From Bacteroidales bacterium (GTDB taxonomy: Bacteria > Bacteroidota > Bacteroidia > Bacteroidales > UBA932), in assembly GCA_012510445.1 (NCBI GenBank), contig JAAZIA010000025.1, positions 35,050 to 99,049 on the forward strand: a stretch of DNA of 64,000 nt. The letters are read 5' to 3'. How positions within the stretch are numbered: the first letter of the stretch is position 1; each line of letters opens with the position of its first letter. The notes under the pieces are model-generated. The model saw nothing but the letters and a program-made list of their open reading frames with translations, made no database searches and was not told the origin of the DNA. Of the stretch, positions 20,536 through 31,965 are shown piece after piece. Position numbers and translations under genes: made by a program.

Positions 20536-21449
20536 TACTACCGCACGGAACGCCCGCTGCATGGACAGAAGCCGTGAATCATTTTTTAATGTACTTGCGT
20601 CTGGAGCGAGGCCTTTCCATAAACACACAAAAGGCCTACGTGCAAGACATTAAACGTTTTTTGAAACATCTGGACTTATCTTCTGTTCCCACACCGTCTG
20701 AAGTAAAAACTTCTGACCTGGAAACTTTCTTAGTTTCCATTACAGACATTGGACTGTCTGCACAAACTCAGGCACGTATTCTTTCCGGATTGAATGCTTT
20801 CTTTCGTTTTCTTGTTATAGACAAACGTATAGAAAGAAATCCTTGTACACCGGTAAGCGCTCCTAAAACAGGTAAACCTCTTCCCGTGGTTCTTTCTCTT
20901 AAAGAAATAGAACGCATACTCCATTCTGTTGACTTAAGTGTCCCCGAAGGACATAGAAACAAAGCCATTCTGGAAGTACTTTACGGTTGTGGATTGAGAG
21001 TCAGTGAACTTACAGGTTTAAAATATTCGCAGATTTTTCCGGACGAAGGTTTTGTTCGCATTCTTGGGAAAGGCCGCAAACAGAGAATTATACCCATTGG
21101 ATCTCATGCACTTAAGGCACTAGACCAATACGTTCCCTGGAGAAATTCATTGTCGGTTTCCTCTGCTCATCAAGATTTTGTATTCCTAAACCGTTACGGC
21201 AGACCTTTAACTCGTAACATGATTTTTTTGATAGTTAAAGAACAAGCACGTGTGGCCGGTATAAAAAAAACAGTCTCGCCTCATACTTTTAGACATTCTT
21301 TTGCAACACATCTGATTGAAAACGGGGCCGATTTGCGTGTTGTACAGGAAATGTTGGGACACAGCAGCATCTTAACTACAGAAATATATACTCATTTGGA
21401 CGCTTCTTTCTGGCAACAAACTGTACTTAAACATCATCCTCGTTTATGA
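20532..21449 (+). CDS. Tyrosine recombinase XerC/XerD
   Basis: Chromosome-dimer resolution recombinase of 305 residues. The N-terminal SAM-like domain (~12-100) begins [19 protein letters not shown]. The catalytic set is Arg in [11 protein letters not shown], Lys in GKGRKQR, HTFRH, GHSSI and the tyrosine in TTEIYTHLD. Its place in a housekeeping operon argues against a phage or island integrase. XerC and XerD cannot be separated by eye. Confidence 0.9.
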   Translation: MILPHGTPAAWTEAVNHFLMYLRLERGLSINTQKAYVQDIKRFLKHLDLSSVPTPSEVKTSDLETFLVSITDIGLSAQTQARILSGLNAFFRFLVIDKRIERNPCTPVSAPKTGKPLPVVLSLKEIERILHSVDLSVPEGHRNKAILEVLYGCGLRVSELTGLKYSQIFPDEGFVRILGKGRKQRIIPIGSHALKALDQYVPWRNSLSVSSAHQDFVFLNRYGRPLTRNMIFLIVKEQARVAGIKKTVSPHTFRHSFATHLIENGADLRVVQEMLGHSSILTTEIYTHLDASFWQQTVLKHHPRL

Positions 21450-21470
21450 TAAAAACAGTATATTTGTTAT

Positions 21471-24437
21471 ATGATACGTCTTTTGCGCATTTTTTTGTTT
21501 TGCGGCTTGCTTTCGATCCCTTCTTTCCTGAGCGCCCAGGCCAAGCCTTCTACAGACCACGAGCTGTTTCTTACCGCTGTTGAACTGTACAAACAAGAAC
21601 AATATCAAAATGCATATCAACTGTTTAACGGCTTTGGGAAAGAACTTCCTTCCTCCTTAAGACAATGGGTTGCTTCCTACAAACTCCTATGCGAAATGGC
21701 GCTGGAAGATCCCGCAGTAGAAAATAAGGTGGTCCATTGGGAACAAGAATACCCCTCGGCTCCCTTAAAACATACGGTCTTTTTTACGCTGGGAAATTAC
21801 TTTTCAAACAAAGAGCAGTTCAAAGATGCACTTCAGGCTTATGAAAAGGTGAATGAAAAAAAGCTTTCTTCAACAGACAGGGCTTCTTTTTTATTTCGTA
21901 TGGGATATGCTTGCATGCAGACAGGAAATGCAGACAGAGCCATGAACTACTTTACCCGAACAGAAGAAGCGCCCGGAAAAGAATCCTACAAATGGGGAGC
22001 CGTATACTACAAAGCCTACCTCTATTATGCGCAAAGTAACTTTGAGCAGGCCATACCCTTACTGGAGCGAGTGATGGAAGTTCCTCAATATGCAGAATTA
22101 TCCAAAACCTACTTGCTGCAAGCCCTTTTCTATAGTAAGCAATATGAACAAGTTATTCTAACGGGAGTTCCTTTGTATCAACATGCAGACCGCGTTTTGC
22201 GAACTACCTTGGCCAAAACGTTGTCAGAAGCCTATTTTGCCCTGGACAGAGCAGAAGAAGCCCGTACTTTTTTTGACGATTATCTGGAAGAGGTAGCTTC
22301 TTTAACTATTACAGACAGGTATTATTCGGGCATTCTTTATTTCAAGTTGGAAGATTTTGCTTTGGCGGCAGACCAACTCTCCCTTGTGGGAGAAAGGAAA
22401 GACAGCCTGGGGCAAAATGCTCTCTATCATTTAGGTGAGGCTTATATAAAGCTGCACAACAAGGTAGATGCCAGAGAAGCTTTCAAAAAAGCCAGTGCCA
22501 TGCATTACGATCCCCTTATAAAAGAAGATGCTTTCTTCAATTATGCCAAATTGTCTTTTGACCTAAACAGCGACGTTCAGGTACTGTCTGCCTACAGAAA
22601 AGAATATCCAAATTCACCTAAACTGGATGAAATTCAGAATTATATTGCTGCCAATTATTTTATAAACCAAGACTATGCCATGGCCGTCGAGGCACTGAGC
22701 GCCTTAAGAAACCCAACAAAAGAGAACTTGAGGGACCTTGAAAAGGCAGCCTACTTAAGAGGTATTCAACTGTACAAAACAGGCTCGTTCAGAGAAGCAG
22801 AAAGGTATTTTGAGCAAGCTAAAGAGCCTTATTGGGTAGCTGAATGTCAATACAGAAGCAACCAATACCAAAAAGCCATCCGTACTTGGACCCGGTTTAT
22901 TAGAGAAAGCGGTTCGTTTGCTCATCCACAAGAGTACAGAACCAGTCATTACAACATAGCCTACGCTTATTTCAAGTCAAAAGAGTATGTGGCTGCAGAA
23001 GAATGGTTTCACAAATACCTAAGGCTGGGAAAAAGCGATATGAACCTGGTAGCAGATACTTATTTGCGGCTGGGAGACTGCTCGTTTGCTCAATACGCTC
23101 ATGCACAAGCTACGGTTGAGTACCAAAACGCCCTCAATCACCGTACCGTTGCACCCGATTATGCTTTGTATCAAATAGCTATGGCCCAAGGAGTCTTAAA
23201 CGAAGACTCTGAAAAGATTGTAACACTGGATCGTCTTATGAACGATTACCCCGGATCTGCTTTCTTTTCTGCTGCACTTTTTGAACAAGGACGCACTTTT
23301 GTTCAAACCAACCAATACAAAAAAGCGGAGGAGCGTTTTTCTACCATTTTATCTTTTGCTACACATAGTGCTTTTCATGCCAAAGCCTTGGTAGAACTGG
23401 GGCTCATAAGAATAAACATGAAAAGACCCAACGAGGCACTGGGCTATTACAAAGAAGTATTGAAACGTTTCCCCGATTCTCCCGACGCTGCCAATGCTAT
23501 GGCAGGCATTGAAAATATATATTTAGCCCGTAACGATTCCAAAGGTTTTTTTGAGTACATGGAAAGCTTGGGTATTGACTCGGGCAAGAGCCCGGGAGAG
23601 AAGGAAATGATGGTATTCTCTTCTGCCGAGCAGCTGTACCTGAACCATACCCACGCAGCAGCTGTAACGGCCTTACTTAATTTCATTAAAGACTATCCGG
23701 AAAGCAGCAAAATTCCGGCAGCTCAATTTTATTTGGGAGAATGTTACATGAAGTTAGGCAAAATGCAGTTGGCAGCCGATGCGTACCTTGTGGTAATGAC
23801 AAGTCCTTCAGGCTCTTTCACAGAGTTAGCCACCAAACATTACGCAGCCATTCAGTTTGATTTAGAGCAATATGCCAACGCTGTAGACGCGTATATGAGC
23901 CTAGGTGATATTGCACAAATTGACAACAATCGGTTAGAAGCACTCAAAGGCCTTATGTGGTCGTTTTACAAAAACAAACAATACAGAAATGCTATAGTTC
24001 AATCAAACAAGGTTTTAGAAAACAAGACTTTTGACAAAAATGTTCAAACAGACGCTACGTATATTATAGCCCAAAGCCACCTGGCGTTGGGTGAAAGAGA
24101 ACAGGCCCTCACGCTACTGGAAGAGCTGTCAAAAGAAAGCCATACGGCAACCGGTGCCGAAGCCTTTTACTTGTTATGCAAAGACGCCTTTGATTTAGGA
24201 AATTTTGATACGGCAGAAACCATGATTTATAATTTTGCCGATTCAGACACACCGCAAGAATATTGGATAGCACGTGCTTTCATTTTGTTAGGAGATATTT
24301 TTGCTGAAAGGAACGAATGGGTACAAGCCAAAGCCACTTATGAAAGCATTCAAAAAGGGTATAAACCGGATAAGCCGGACGATATTGAACAGCTGGTTAT
24401 GGTCCGTCTTAAAAAATGTGAAGAAGCATTGCCATGA
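21471..24437 (+). CDS. Periplasmic or membrane-anchored TPR repeat protein
   Basis: 988 residues with a hydrophobic N-terminal export signal (FLFCGLLSIPSFLSAQA) and then tetratricopeptide-like helical repeats along almost its whole length (for example ALQAYEKVNEKKLS, AMNYFTRTEEAPG, ERYFEQAKEPYWVAE). It is probably a scaffold acting in the periplasm. It overlaps the downstream barrel gene by 4 nt, so the two probably act together. No enzymatic motif is seen. Confidence 0.85.
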   Translation: MIRLLRIFLFCGLLSIPSFLSAQAKPSTDHELFLTAVELYKQEQYQNAYQLFNGFGKELPSSLRQWVASYKLLCEMALEDPAVENKVVHWEQEYPSAPLKHTVFFTLGNYFSNKEQFKDALQAYEKVNEKKLSSTDRASFLFRMGYACMQTGNADRAMNYFTRTEEAPGKESYKWGAVYYKAYLYYAQSNFEQAIPLLERVMEVPQYAELSKTYLLQALFYSKQYEQVILTGVPLYQHADRVLRTTLAKTLSEAYFALDRAEEARTFFDDYLEEVASLTITDRYYSGILYFKLEDFALAADQLSLVGERKDSLGQNALYHLGEAYIKLHNKVDAREAFKKASAMHYDPLIKEDAFFNYAKLSFDLNSDVQVLSAYRKEYPNSPKLDEIQNYIAANYFINQDYAMAVEALSALRNPTKENLRDLEKAAYLRGIQLYKTGSFREAERYFEQAKEPYWVAECQYRSNQYQKAIRTWTRFIRESGSFAHPQEYRTSHYNIAYAYFKSKEYVAAEEWFHKYLRLGKSDMNLVADTYLRLGDCSFAQYAHAQATVEYQNALNHRTVAPDYALYQIAMAQGVLNEDSEKIVTLDRLMNDYPGSAFFSAALFEQGRTFVQTNQYKKAEERFSTILSFATHSAFHAKALVELGLIRINMKRPNEALGYYKEVLKRFPDSPDAANAMAGIENIYLARNDSKGFFEYMESLGIDSGKSPGEKEMMVFSSAEQLYLNHTHAAAVTALLNFIKDYPESSKIPAAQFYLGECYMKLGKMQLAADAYLVVMTSPSGSFTELATKHYAAIQFDLEQYANAVDAYMSLGDIAQIDNNRLEALKGLMWSFYKNKQYRNAIVQSNKVLENKTFDKNVQTDATYIIAQSHLALGEREQALTLLEELSKESHTATGAEAFYLLCKDAFDLGNFDTAETMIYNFADSDTPQEYWIARAFILLGDIFAERNEWVQAKATYESIQKGYKPDKPDDIEQLVMVRLKKCEEALP

Positions 24438-26113
24438 AAAAAGGGTTGTTTATTGTGTTTTGCCTTACGGCGTTTTCTCTGGGTGCACAAAACCAGATCC
24501 ATCCTGTAATTCGGGTAGAGCGGTTGTACGATGCAGACCTTATTGAAGTAAGTAAACCGGCTTTAGATACTGACATCCCGGATTCCCTTCGCACGTTTCA
24601 CACGTTGTTTGAATACAGCATTTTTGACAAGCCTCTGCTTAATTTGTATGATTTCAGTCCGCTGCCACCGGCTCTGGTACGCCCCTCTACCGTAACAGGA
24701 AAACGCTACGGATATATAAATCTGGGAACCGGTTATCCATGGACTCCCAAGGCAGACCTCTTGTTTCAAGTGCCTTTAACTTCGGGCTGGCATGCAGGGT
24801 TGCAGGGACAACACCGCTCTTTGCACACAGAAGATACACGTACCACTACAAGGGGTGTTTTTTCGTTGGAACACAGAGGAAAGAAAAACACCTTTCGCTT
24901 GTACGTCCCGGGAACGTATTTATACAATACTTTTGCTCTGCAAGCAGATCTGCATTTCTTCCCTCCGCTTCAATACCAAGCCTTTTATAAGGTCGGAGGC
25001 GGAATTGAAACGTATGCCCTCAACAACAAACAGGGCACCTGGCATTATTACTGGAAGTCTGAATACATGCATGCCAAAAACAGAAGTGAAGGTCCGCCGG
25101 GTATTCTCCCCATAATCCGTGAAAACAGCCTGGAGGTAGAAGCTTTAACAGGTTACAACCTTTCCTACACATTCCAAATCAACCTGGGTGCTACGGCACA
25201 CTTTGCAAGCAACCGATGGACTCCGGACAGTGCTTCTGTTTCCAGGGCAGTAGCTCACCTGTTCCCACACGTGATCTTAAGCAACGCCAGGTATAAGGTA
25301 GCGGCTGGTATCAAGGTGGGGTACTTGCTTACCCCAAACAACAACAAACTGGGTTTCTTCCCCTGGTTTGACACCCATCTGGTTATAGCAGAGGATTGGC
25401 TTACGTTGTTTGCCAAGACAGACGGATACCAACAGTTGAACACGTACAGCCAAAGAATGGAGGAAAACCCTTGGATAACGGCAAACAGACTATACGATGC
25501 TTACATTCCCTGGGATGTAAAAGCAGGTTTTACTGGAAGTCTGACAGATCGTTTCCACTATCAAATATATGGGGCTTACCGTTACACAAAAAACCAATTT
25601 TACTACGCTACACAACCATACTCTCCCGGTTTTCATAGCTTATACACCATTCACTATGCAGACGAAACCAGGTATTCGGCCGGAGCCTCTTTCTCTTTTC
25701 ATTCCCGTCCGTTCTTGGCAGAAATTTCCGGGCAATGGCATAAATATTCCCTAAACACATTGCAGCCTCCCTGGCACAAACCGCAATGGGAAGCACGGGG
25801 GCAGCTAAGATACAATTGGAGAGAACGGATTGTGTTATCTGCCCATGCCTACTGGCGCGCTGCCTGTTATGCACCTGCCTGGAATGCAACGTGGGAAATA
25901 ACTCATCCATATCCAACGTATGCGTACGAAACCCCACCGGTAATCACACTGCCTTCTTTTTTAAATTTGGGGGTACAGGCAGAGTACGTTCTAAGTAAGG
26001 GTTTTTCTATATACGTATTTGGGAATAATCTATTAAATAAAGAGGACTGGGTATTTCATCTGTATCCTAATCCCGGTCTAACTTTGGGTGGGGGTATAAC
26101 CCTACGTTTCTGA
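24434..26113 (+). CDS. Predicted outer-membrane beta-barrel protein
   Basis: 559 residues with a signal peptide (MKKGLFIVFCLTAFSLGAQ), many alternating aromatic strands and a C-terminal phenylalanine after GLTLGGGITLRF, typical of barrels inserted by the BAM complex. A plug domain is not evident. It is coupled by a 4-nt overlap to the large TPR protein and precedes gyrB. The function is not recognised. Confidence 0.72.
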   Translation: MKKGLFIVFCLTAFSLGAQNQIHPVIRVERLYDADLIEVSKPALDTDIPDSLRTFHTLFEYSIFDKPLLNLYDFSPLPPALVRPSTVTGKRYGYINLGTGYPWTPKADLLFQVPLTSGWHAGLQGQHRSLHTEDTRTTTRGVFSLEHRGKKNTFRLYVPGTYLYNTFALQADLHFFPPLQYQAFYKVGGGIETYALNNKQGTWHYYWKSEYMHAKNRSEGPPGILPIIRENSLEVEALTGYNLSYTFQINLGATAHFASNRWTPDSASVSRAVAHLFPHVILSNARYKVAAGIKVGYLLTPNNNKLGFFPWFDTHLVIAEDWLTLFAKTDGYQQLNTYSQRMEENPWITANRLYDAYIPWDVKAGFTGSLTDRFHYQIYGAYRYTKNQFYYATQPYSPGFHSLYTIHYADETRYSAGASFSFHSRPFLAEISGQWHKYSLNTLQPPWHKPQWEARGQLRYNWRERIVLSAHAYWRAACYAPAWNATWEITHPYPTYAYETPPVITLPSFLNLGVQAEYVLSKGFSIYVFGNNLLNKEDWVFHLYPNPGLTLGGGITLRF

Positions 26114-26129
26114 TTAGGATTTTTGCTAG

Positions 26130-28193
<2,064 letters not shown>

Positions 28194-28196
28194 TTT

Positions 28197-29450
28197 ATGG
28201 ATATCTTTGATAGAATTAAAAAAGACGAAGGCGGTCCTCTGGGGCAATACAGAAAACAGGCGCAAGGGTATCATCTATTCCCAAAGCTGGAAGGCCCTAT
28301 TGAACCGTACATGATGTTCAACGGGAAAAAAGTCTTGGCATGGACATTTAACAACTACTTGGGGCTTGCCAACCATCCGGAAGTAAGAAAGGCAGATACA
28401 GAAGCTGCCAAAAAATGGGGGCTGGCTTACCCCATGGGAGCCCGGATGATGAGCGGACATACCTCACTTCACGAACAGTTGGAAAAAGAATTGGCAGCTT
28501 TCGAGAAGAAAGAAGATGCCTACCTTTTCAATTACGGATACCAAGGAATGGTTTCTACCATTGATGCTCTGCTCAACCGCCGAGACGTTGCCGTTTACGA
28601 TTCAGAGGCTCATGCCTGCATTATGGACGGATTGCGACTCCATATGGGAAAGCGGATTGTATACCCTCATAACAATCTGGAGAAATGTGATAAAGCCCTG
28701 GAGCGAGCCACACGCATTACTGAAAAAACAGGTGGTGGCATCTTGCTCATAACAGAAGGTGTCTATGGCATGACCGGAGCCATGGGCTTTTTAGATAAAA
28801 TTGTATCCTTAAAGAAAAAGTACAATTTTCGCATTCTTATTGACGATGCTCACGGCTTTGGGGTTATGGGAGAGAACGGTCGCGGTGCTTCTGAACATTT
28901 TGGCATCATGGACGAAATTGACCTCTACTTTGGAGCATTTGCCAAATCCATGGCAGGGATCGGCGGATTTGTTTCCGGCCCGGCAGAAATCATCAACTAC
29001 TTGCGCTACAACCTACGCTCTCAGATTTTTGCCAAAAGCCTGCCTATGGCTATGGTAGAAGGACTGCTCAAACGCCTGGACATGATACGAACTATGCCCG
29101 AGCTTAGGGAAAAACTGTGGCAAGTCACCGGAGCCCTTCAAGAAGGATTGCGAAAAAGCGGCTTTGATATTGGGCCTGCCGAGGCCTGCGTTACCCCGGT
29201 CTTTATGAAAGGAGGTCTGGCACAAGCCACCAACCTGCTCATTGACCTAAGGGAGAACCACCGTGTTTTCTGCTCCGTAGTCACCTACCCTGCAGTGGCC
29301 CGGGACATCATTATGTTTCGCCTGATTCCCACGGCCATGCACTCTTTGGAACACGTTGAATACACAGTCAACGCTTTTAGTGAAGTCCAAAAGAAACTCA
29401 AGGCAGGTGCCTATGAAGGTACAGAGCTCCAACACATGGCCATCACGTAA
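28197..29450 (+). CDS. Alpha-oxoamine synthase family PLP enzyme, candidate cysteate (or serine) C-acyltransferase
   Basis: Fold-type I PLP enzyme of 417 residues, of the family that condenses an amino acid with an acyl thioester with loss of CO2 (serine palmitoyltransferase, KBL, BioF, SulA). The PLP lysine is K250 in FGAFAKSMAGIGGFVSG, a loop closer to the serine-palmitoyltransferase style than to BioF. DDAHGFGVMG gives the cofactor aspartate and histidine, and DSEAHACIMDG the stacking histidine. A short-chain dehydrogenase follows, and a cysteate-synthase-like gene converges on them. I therefore infer the first committed step of sulfonolipid (cysteate) or sphingolipid (serine) base synthesis. 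Kbl or BioF activity is less likely from this context. Confidence 0.75.
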   Translation: MDIFDRIKKDEGGPLGQYRKQAQGYHLFPKLEGPIEPYMMFNGKKVLAWTFNNYLGLANHPEVRKADTEAAKKWGLAYPMGARMMSGHTSLHEQLEKELAAFEKKEDAYLFNYGYQGMVSTIDALLNRRDVAVYDSEAHACIMDGLRLHMGKRIVYPHNNLEKCDKALERATRITEKTGGGILLITEGVYGMTGAMGFLDKIVSLKKKYNFRILIDDAHGFGVMGENGRGASEHFGIMDEIDLYFGAFAKSMAGIGGFVSGPAEIINYLRYNLRSQIFAKSLPMAMVEGLLKRLDMIRTMPELREKLWQVTGALQEGLRKSGFDIGPAEACVTPVFMKGGLAQATNLLIDLRENHRVFCSVVTYPAVARDIIMFRLIPTAMHSLEHVEYTVNAFSEVQKKLKAGAYEGTELQHMAIT

Positions 29451-29455
29451 CCACT

Positions 29456-29480
29456 GCATGGCATGGCATGGCATGGCATA
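29456..29480 (+). repeat. Pentanucleotide tandem repeat (GCATG)
   Basis: Four perfect GCATG copies (29456-29475) and one variant GCATA lie in the 81-nt spacer between the oxoamine synthase stop and the dehydrogenase start. The rest of the spacer is also low in complexity. Confidence 0.85.
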
Positions 29481-29531
29481 ACATAGCTACAACACAGCCA
29501 TAACAAGCCACAACTTGGTCATCAGATAGTC

Positions 29532-30569
29532 ATGAAAAAATCCTTTCAGAAAAAAGCCACATCCTTTCAAGGAAAAGTAGTCATTGTGACGGGTGCATCT
29601 TCCGGCATAGGTAAGGCATGCGCCCGTGCTTTTTTTAAGGCAGGCGCCCACGTAGTCCTCGCTGCTCGCTCCACCCACAAACTCCACGCCCTGGAAGCCC
29701 AACTGCTCGGTACCACAACTATGTCGCCGACACAAGTGCCAGATACCACCACATCAGTGCCGGACTCTGTCCCTCCCCTCACCACAGCAGCGTCGAACTC
29801 TGTCCCACTCGCCAACGCAGCAGCGCAGAACTCTGTTCCACTCGCCAACGCAGCAGCGCAGAACTCTGTTCCACTCACCAATGCAGCAGCGCCGGGCGGC
29901 ACCCGCTCCGTTCTGAGCATAGCTGCAGACGTCACCCGGGAATCTGACTGCAAGCACCTGATAGAAACAACCTTAGAACACTTTGGGCAACTTGATGTTT
30001 TAGTATGCAACGCCGGTCTTTCCATGCGCGCCTTGTTCAAAGACTTGGATCTCTCTGTTCTTAAAGAACTGATGGATGTTAATTTCTGGGGTTGCGTTTA
30101 CTGTACCAAGTACGCCTTGCCGGCCCTGCTGGAAAGCAAAGGATCGCTGGTAGGAGTTACTTCCATAGCCGGCTTTAAAGGATTGCCTGCCCGCACCGGA
30201 TACTCGGCCTCTAAATTTGCCCTGAATGGTTTTCTAGATACACTGCGCACAGAACATTTATACGACGGATTGCATGTTATGACATTTGCTCCCGGCTTCA
30301 CGTCTTCCAATGTCAGGGTAGCCGCACTTACAGCCAACGGAAGGCCTCAGGGAAAAACTCCTCGGCAAGAAGAAAAAATGATGTCTGCAGACCGGGTTGC
30401 CTACCACATGCTCAAAGGCATCCGACAAAGAAAAAATCAGGTAGTTCTAACTCCCCTGGGCAAGGTAACGGTCTGGGCCTCTAAATTTTTTCCCCGCCTT
30501 GTAACACGGCTCGAATACAAAATCATGGCCCAAGAACCGGACTCCCCCCTTCGCTCCCACCACACTTGA
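29532..30569 (+). CDS. Short-chain dehydrogenase/reductase with internal tandem-repeat insert, candidate 3-keto lipid-base reductase
   Basis: SDR-fold NAD(P)H oxidoreductase of 345 residues. The dinucleotide loop GASSGIG (21-27), NAG (160-162) and the catalytic Ser211, Tyr224 and Lys228 (SIAGFKGLPARTGYSASK) are present. Between the third strand (LAARSTHKLHALEAQL) and the fourth (SIAADVTRESD), where SDRs normally have about ten residues, lies a Ser/Pro/Thr/Ala-rich insert of about 65 residues built from an 11-residue repeat. Position after an oxoamine synthase suggests it reduces the 3-keto intermediate, as 3-ketodihydrosphingosine reductase does. The frame is intact, so it looks expressed. 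Confidence 0.82.
   Translation: MKKSFQKKATSFQGKVVIVTGASSGIGKACARAFFKAGAHVVLAARSTHKLHALEAQLLGTTTMSPTQVPDTTTSVPDSVPPLTTAASNSVPLANAAAQNSVPLANAAAQNSVPLTNAAAPGGTRSVLSIAADVTRESDCKHLIETTLEHFGQLDVLVCNAGLSMRALFKDLDLSVLKELMDVNFWGCVYCTKYALPALLESKGSLVGVTSIAGFKGLPARTGYSASKFALNGFLDTLRTEHLYDGLHVMTFAPGFTSSNVRVAALTANGRPQGKTPRQEEKMMSADRVAYHMLKGIRQRKNQVVLTPLGKVTVWASKFFPRLVTRLEYKIMAQEPDSPLRSHHT
29763..29894 (+). repeat. 33-bp in-frame tandem repeat inside the dehydrogenase gene
   Basis: Four consecutive 33-bp units: 29763-29795 (diverged), 29796-29828, 29829-29861 (nearly identical to the previous one) and 29862-29894 (two or three changes more). They encode 11-residue units of the type NSVPLANAAAQ. Unit length is a multiple of three, so copy-number changes keep the reading frame. 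Confidence 0.93.
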
Positions 30570-30594
30570 GTGCAACGACAAGTTAGAGTCAACG

Positions 30595-30711
30595 GCACTT
30601 TAGATTCAATCTAGCGCGCCAAGGTTTTTTGCAGATTTTGCAACTGCAAGATTAACAGCAAGATAACAAAGTGGCTTTGAAAAGTGGCGCGCTAGATTGA
30701 ATCTAAAGTGC
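30595..30711. repeat. Perfect 27-bp inverted repeat in the convergent intergenic region
   Basis: The arm at 30595-30621 is exactly complementary to the arm at 30685-30711, with a 63-nt spacer. Each arm also contains the small palindrome AGATTCAATCT or its complement. It lies between the stops of the dehydrogenase (+) and the cysteate-synthase-like gene (-). It could be a bidirectional terminator, a structured RNA or a miniature repeat element; there is no T tract directly after either arm. Confidence 0.9.
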
Positions 30712-30744
30712 GCCAAAGTTGCCAGGCCGCTGGAGTGCGACGCA

Positions 30745-31962
30745 CTAACTGGGTTTTAAGTAGTAAAGCTGGTTTTCTTTCTTGAATCGTGCTTCGCCTC
30801 CGCCGGTAATATTCAGCATGATTATGGCTTTGGGGTCTACGTTGCCTTGGCGGACGTTCTTGATCAAAGTGTGTGTTGCTACGGCTGCTGCGTGATGAAT
30901 ATCAATGCCTTCTAAGCGTTCAAATAAAGCACCCGCCTGCTCCAATTCTCTGTTGGTAGCAAAGTCCATAAAGCCATCCGAATCTATAAGTGCGTCGTAT
31001 AGTCCACCGGCAATACCGTATGGAGGTTTTCTGTTGGCCAGTACTTTGGCTTTCACTGCTGCCGATTTAGCTCTGGCTTCTTCTTCGCCCATTACGTCCA
31101 CATATCTGGAACGGGCTTCCCATGCTTTGACTATGGGGAGAAAAGGAGCGTTTTGGGAGGGAATCAGTCGCATCTTGTTATTGCCGAACCTTCCGTCTGC
31201 CTTAAGACGCAGGTTTGCTTCCCAAGCGGCAATGGCTCCCGTACCGCTGCCAATGGCTTGAAAGTACACATCGGGAATACGACCAATGAACGTGGCAGCA
31301 GAAAGTACGGTCGTTCCCATACCGTCCCGGCGAGCTACGTTTTTGGCTCCCCCCTCGGCAAAGTACTGCGTAGTATCTTCGCAGCAACGGTTGCTCATTT
31401 CTATAGCATCAAAATAATCGGTTCCGGGTGGCGAGCAAATCAAACGAACGCATGGGTCAAGTTCTTTATCAAACCATAACGCGTCCAGGTTATCGTGCGG
31501 CACAAACAAAAGAAGCGGGATTTTATTTTCCGAACAGACCATGGCAAAAGCTCGTGCCGTATTACCGGCAGAAGCCAATACTAACGTTCTTTTCTCACCG
31601 TCAGGAATACGTGCGCACACAGAAAAAGCTTCTGTTTCTTTGAATGAGCATGTTTTCATAAAGGCCCCTTTTTCCGGCCAATATCCGCTAAAGGTGATGT
31701 ACAAATTTTCCAGACCTAAATGGGCTGCTAATTTTTTGCTTTTGTACGTGACGGGAGCAGAAGAGCCTTCTAAAGCTCTGTTTATGGGCAACCAGTCTGC
31801 AAACCGGTACAGTCCTTTTTTACTGTTACTAAAATCGGGTTGTTTATTTTGGTAAACTGCCCTTATTAAAGAGGGCTCTTCGTACTCCGGATCGAACAAA
31901 AGCCAGCCGGTATCTTCAAAAATGCGTCCCGTGGCTATGTTCTGCAAAACGTATCTGTTCAT
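30745..31962 (-). CDS. Cysteate-synthase-like PLP enzyme (threonine synthase fold)
   Basis: Fold-type II PLP enzyme of about 405 residues, resembling the cysteate synthase branch of the threonine synthase family, which makes cysteate from phosphoserine and sulfite. The PLP lysine is in KTCSFKETEAF, the phosphate-side loop in LASAGNTARAF, and the glycine-rich loop in QAIGSGTGAIAAWE. Cysteate is the head-group amino acid of sulfonolipids in Bacteroidota and a coenzyme M precursor in methanogens. Proximity to an oxoamine synthase and an SDR favours the lipid role. The start at 31962 (MNRYVLQNIA) lies only 3 nt after a -7 element. A threonine synthase or diaminopropionate lyase activity is a less likely alternative. 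Confidence 0.72.
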   Translation of the reverse strand: MNRYVLQNIATGRIFEDTGWLLFDPEYEEPSLIRAVYQNKQPDFSNSKKGLYRFADWLPINRALEGSSAPVTYKSKKLAAHLGLENLYITFSGYWPEKGAFMKTCSFKETEAFSVCARIPDGEKRTLVLASAGNTARAFAMVCSENKIPLLLFVPHDNLDALWFDKELDPCVRLICSPPGTDYFDAIEMSNRCCEDTTQYFAEGGAKNVARRDGMGTTVLSAATFIGRIPDVYFQAIGSGTGAIAAWEANLRLKADGRFGNNKMRLIPSQNAPFLPIVKAWEARSRYVDVMGEEEARAKSAAVKAKVLANRKPPYGIAGGLYDALIDSDGFMDFATNRELEQAGALFERLEGIDIHHAAAVATHTLIKNVRQGNVDPKAIIMLNITGGGEARFKKENQLYYLKPS

Positions 31963-31965
31963 ACA

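Noticed and set aside
20532..21449. The tyrosine recombinase as a mobile-element integrase
   Set aside because: It overlaps nth, sits in a housekeeping run and has XerC/D-type length and motifs.
29763..29894. CRISPR-like array
   Set aside because: Units are directly adjacent 33-bp tandem copies without spacers and lie in frame within a gene; no cas genes are nearby.
29567..30040. A minus-strand open frame rich in Ala/Ser/Thr repeats opposite the dehydrogenase
   Set aside because: Its repeats are only the complement of the 33-bp tandem repeat; the plus-strand SDR motifs on both sides settle the coding strand.
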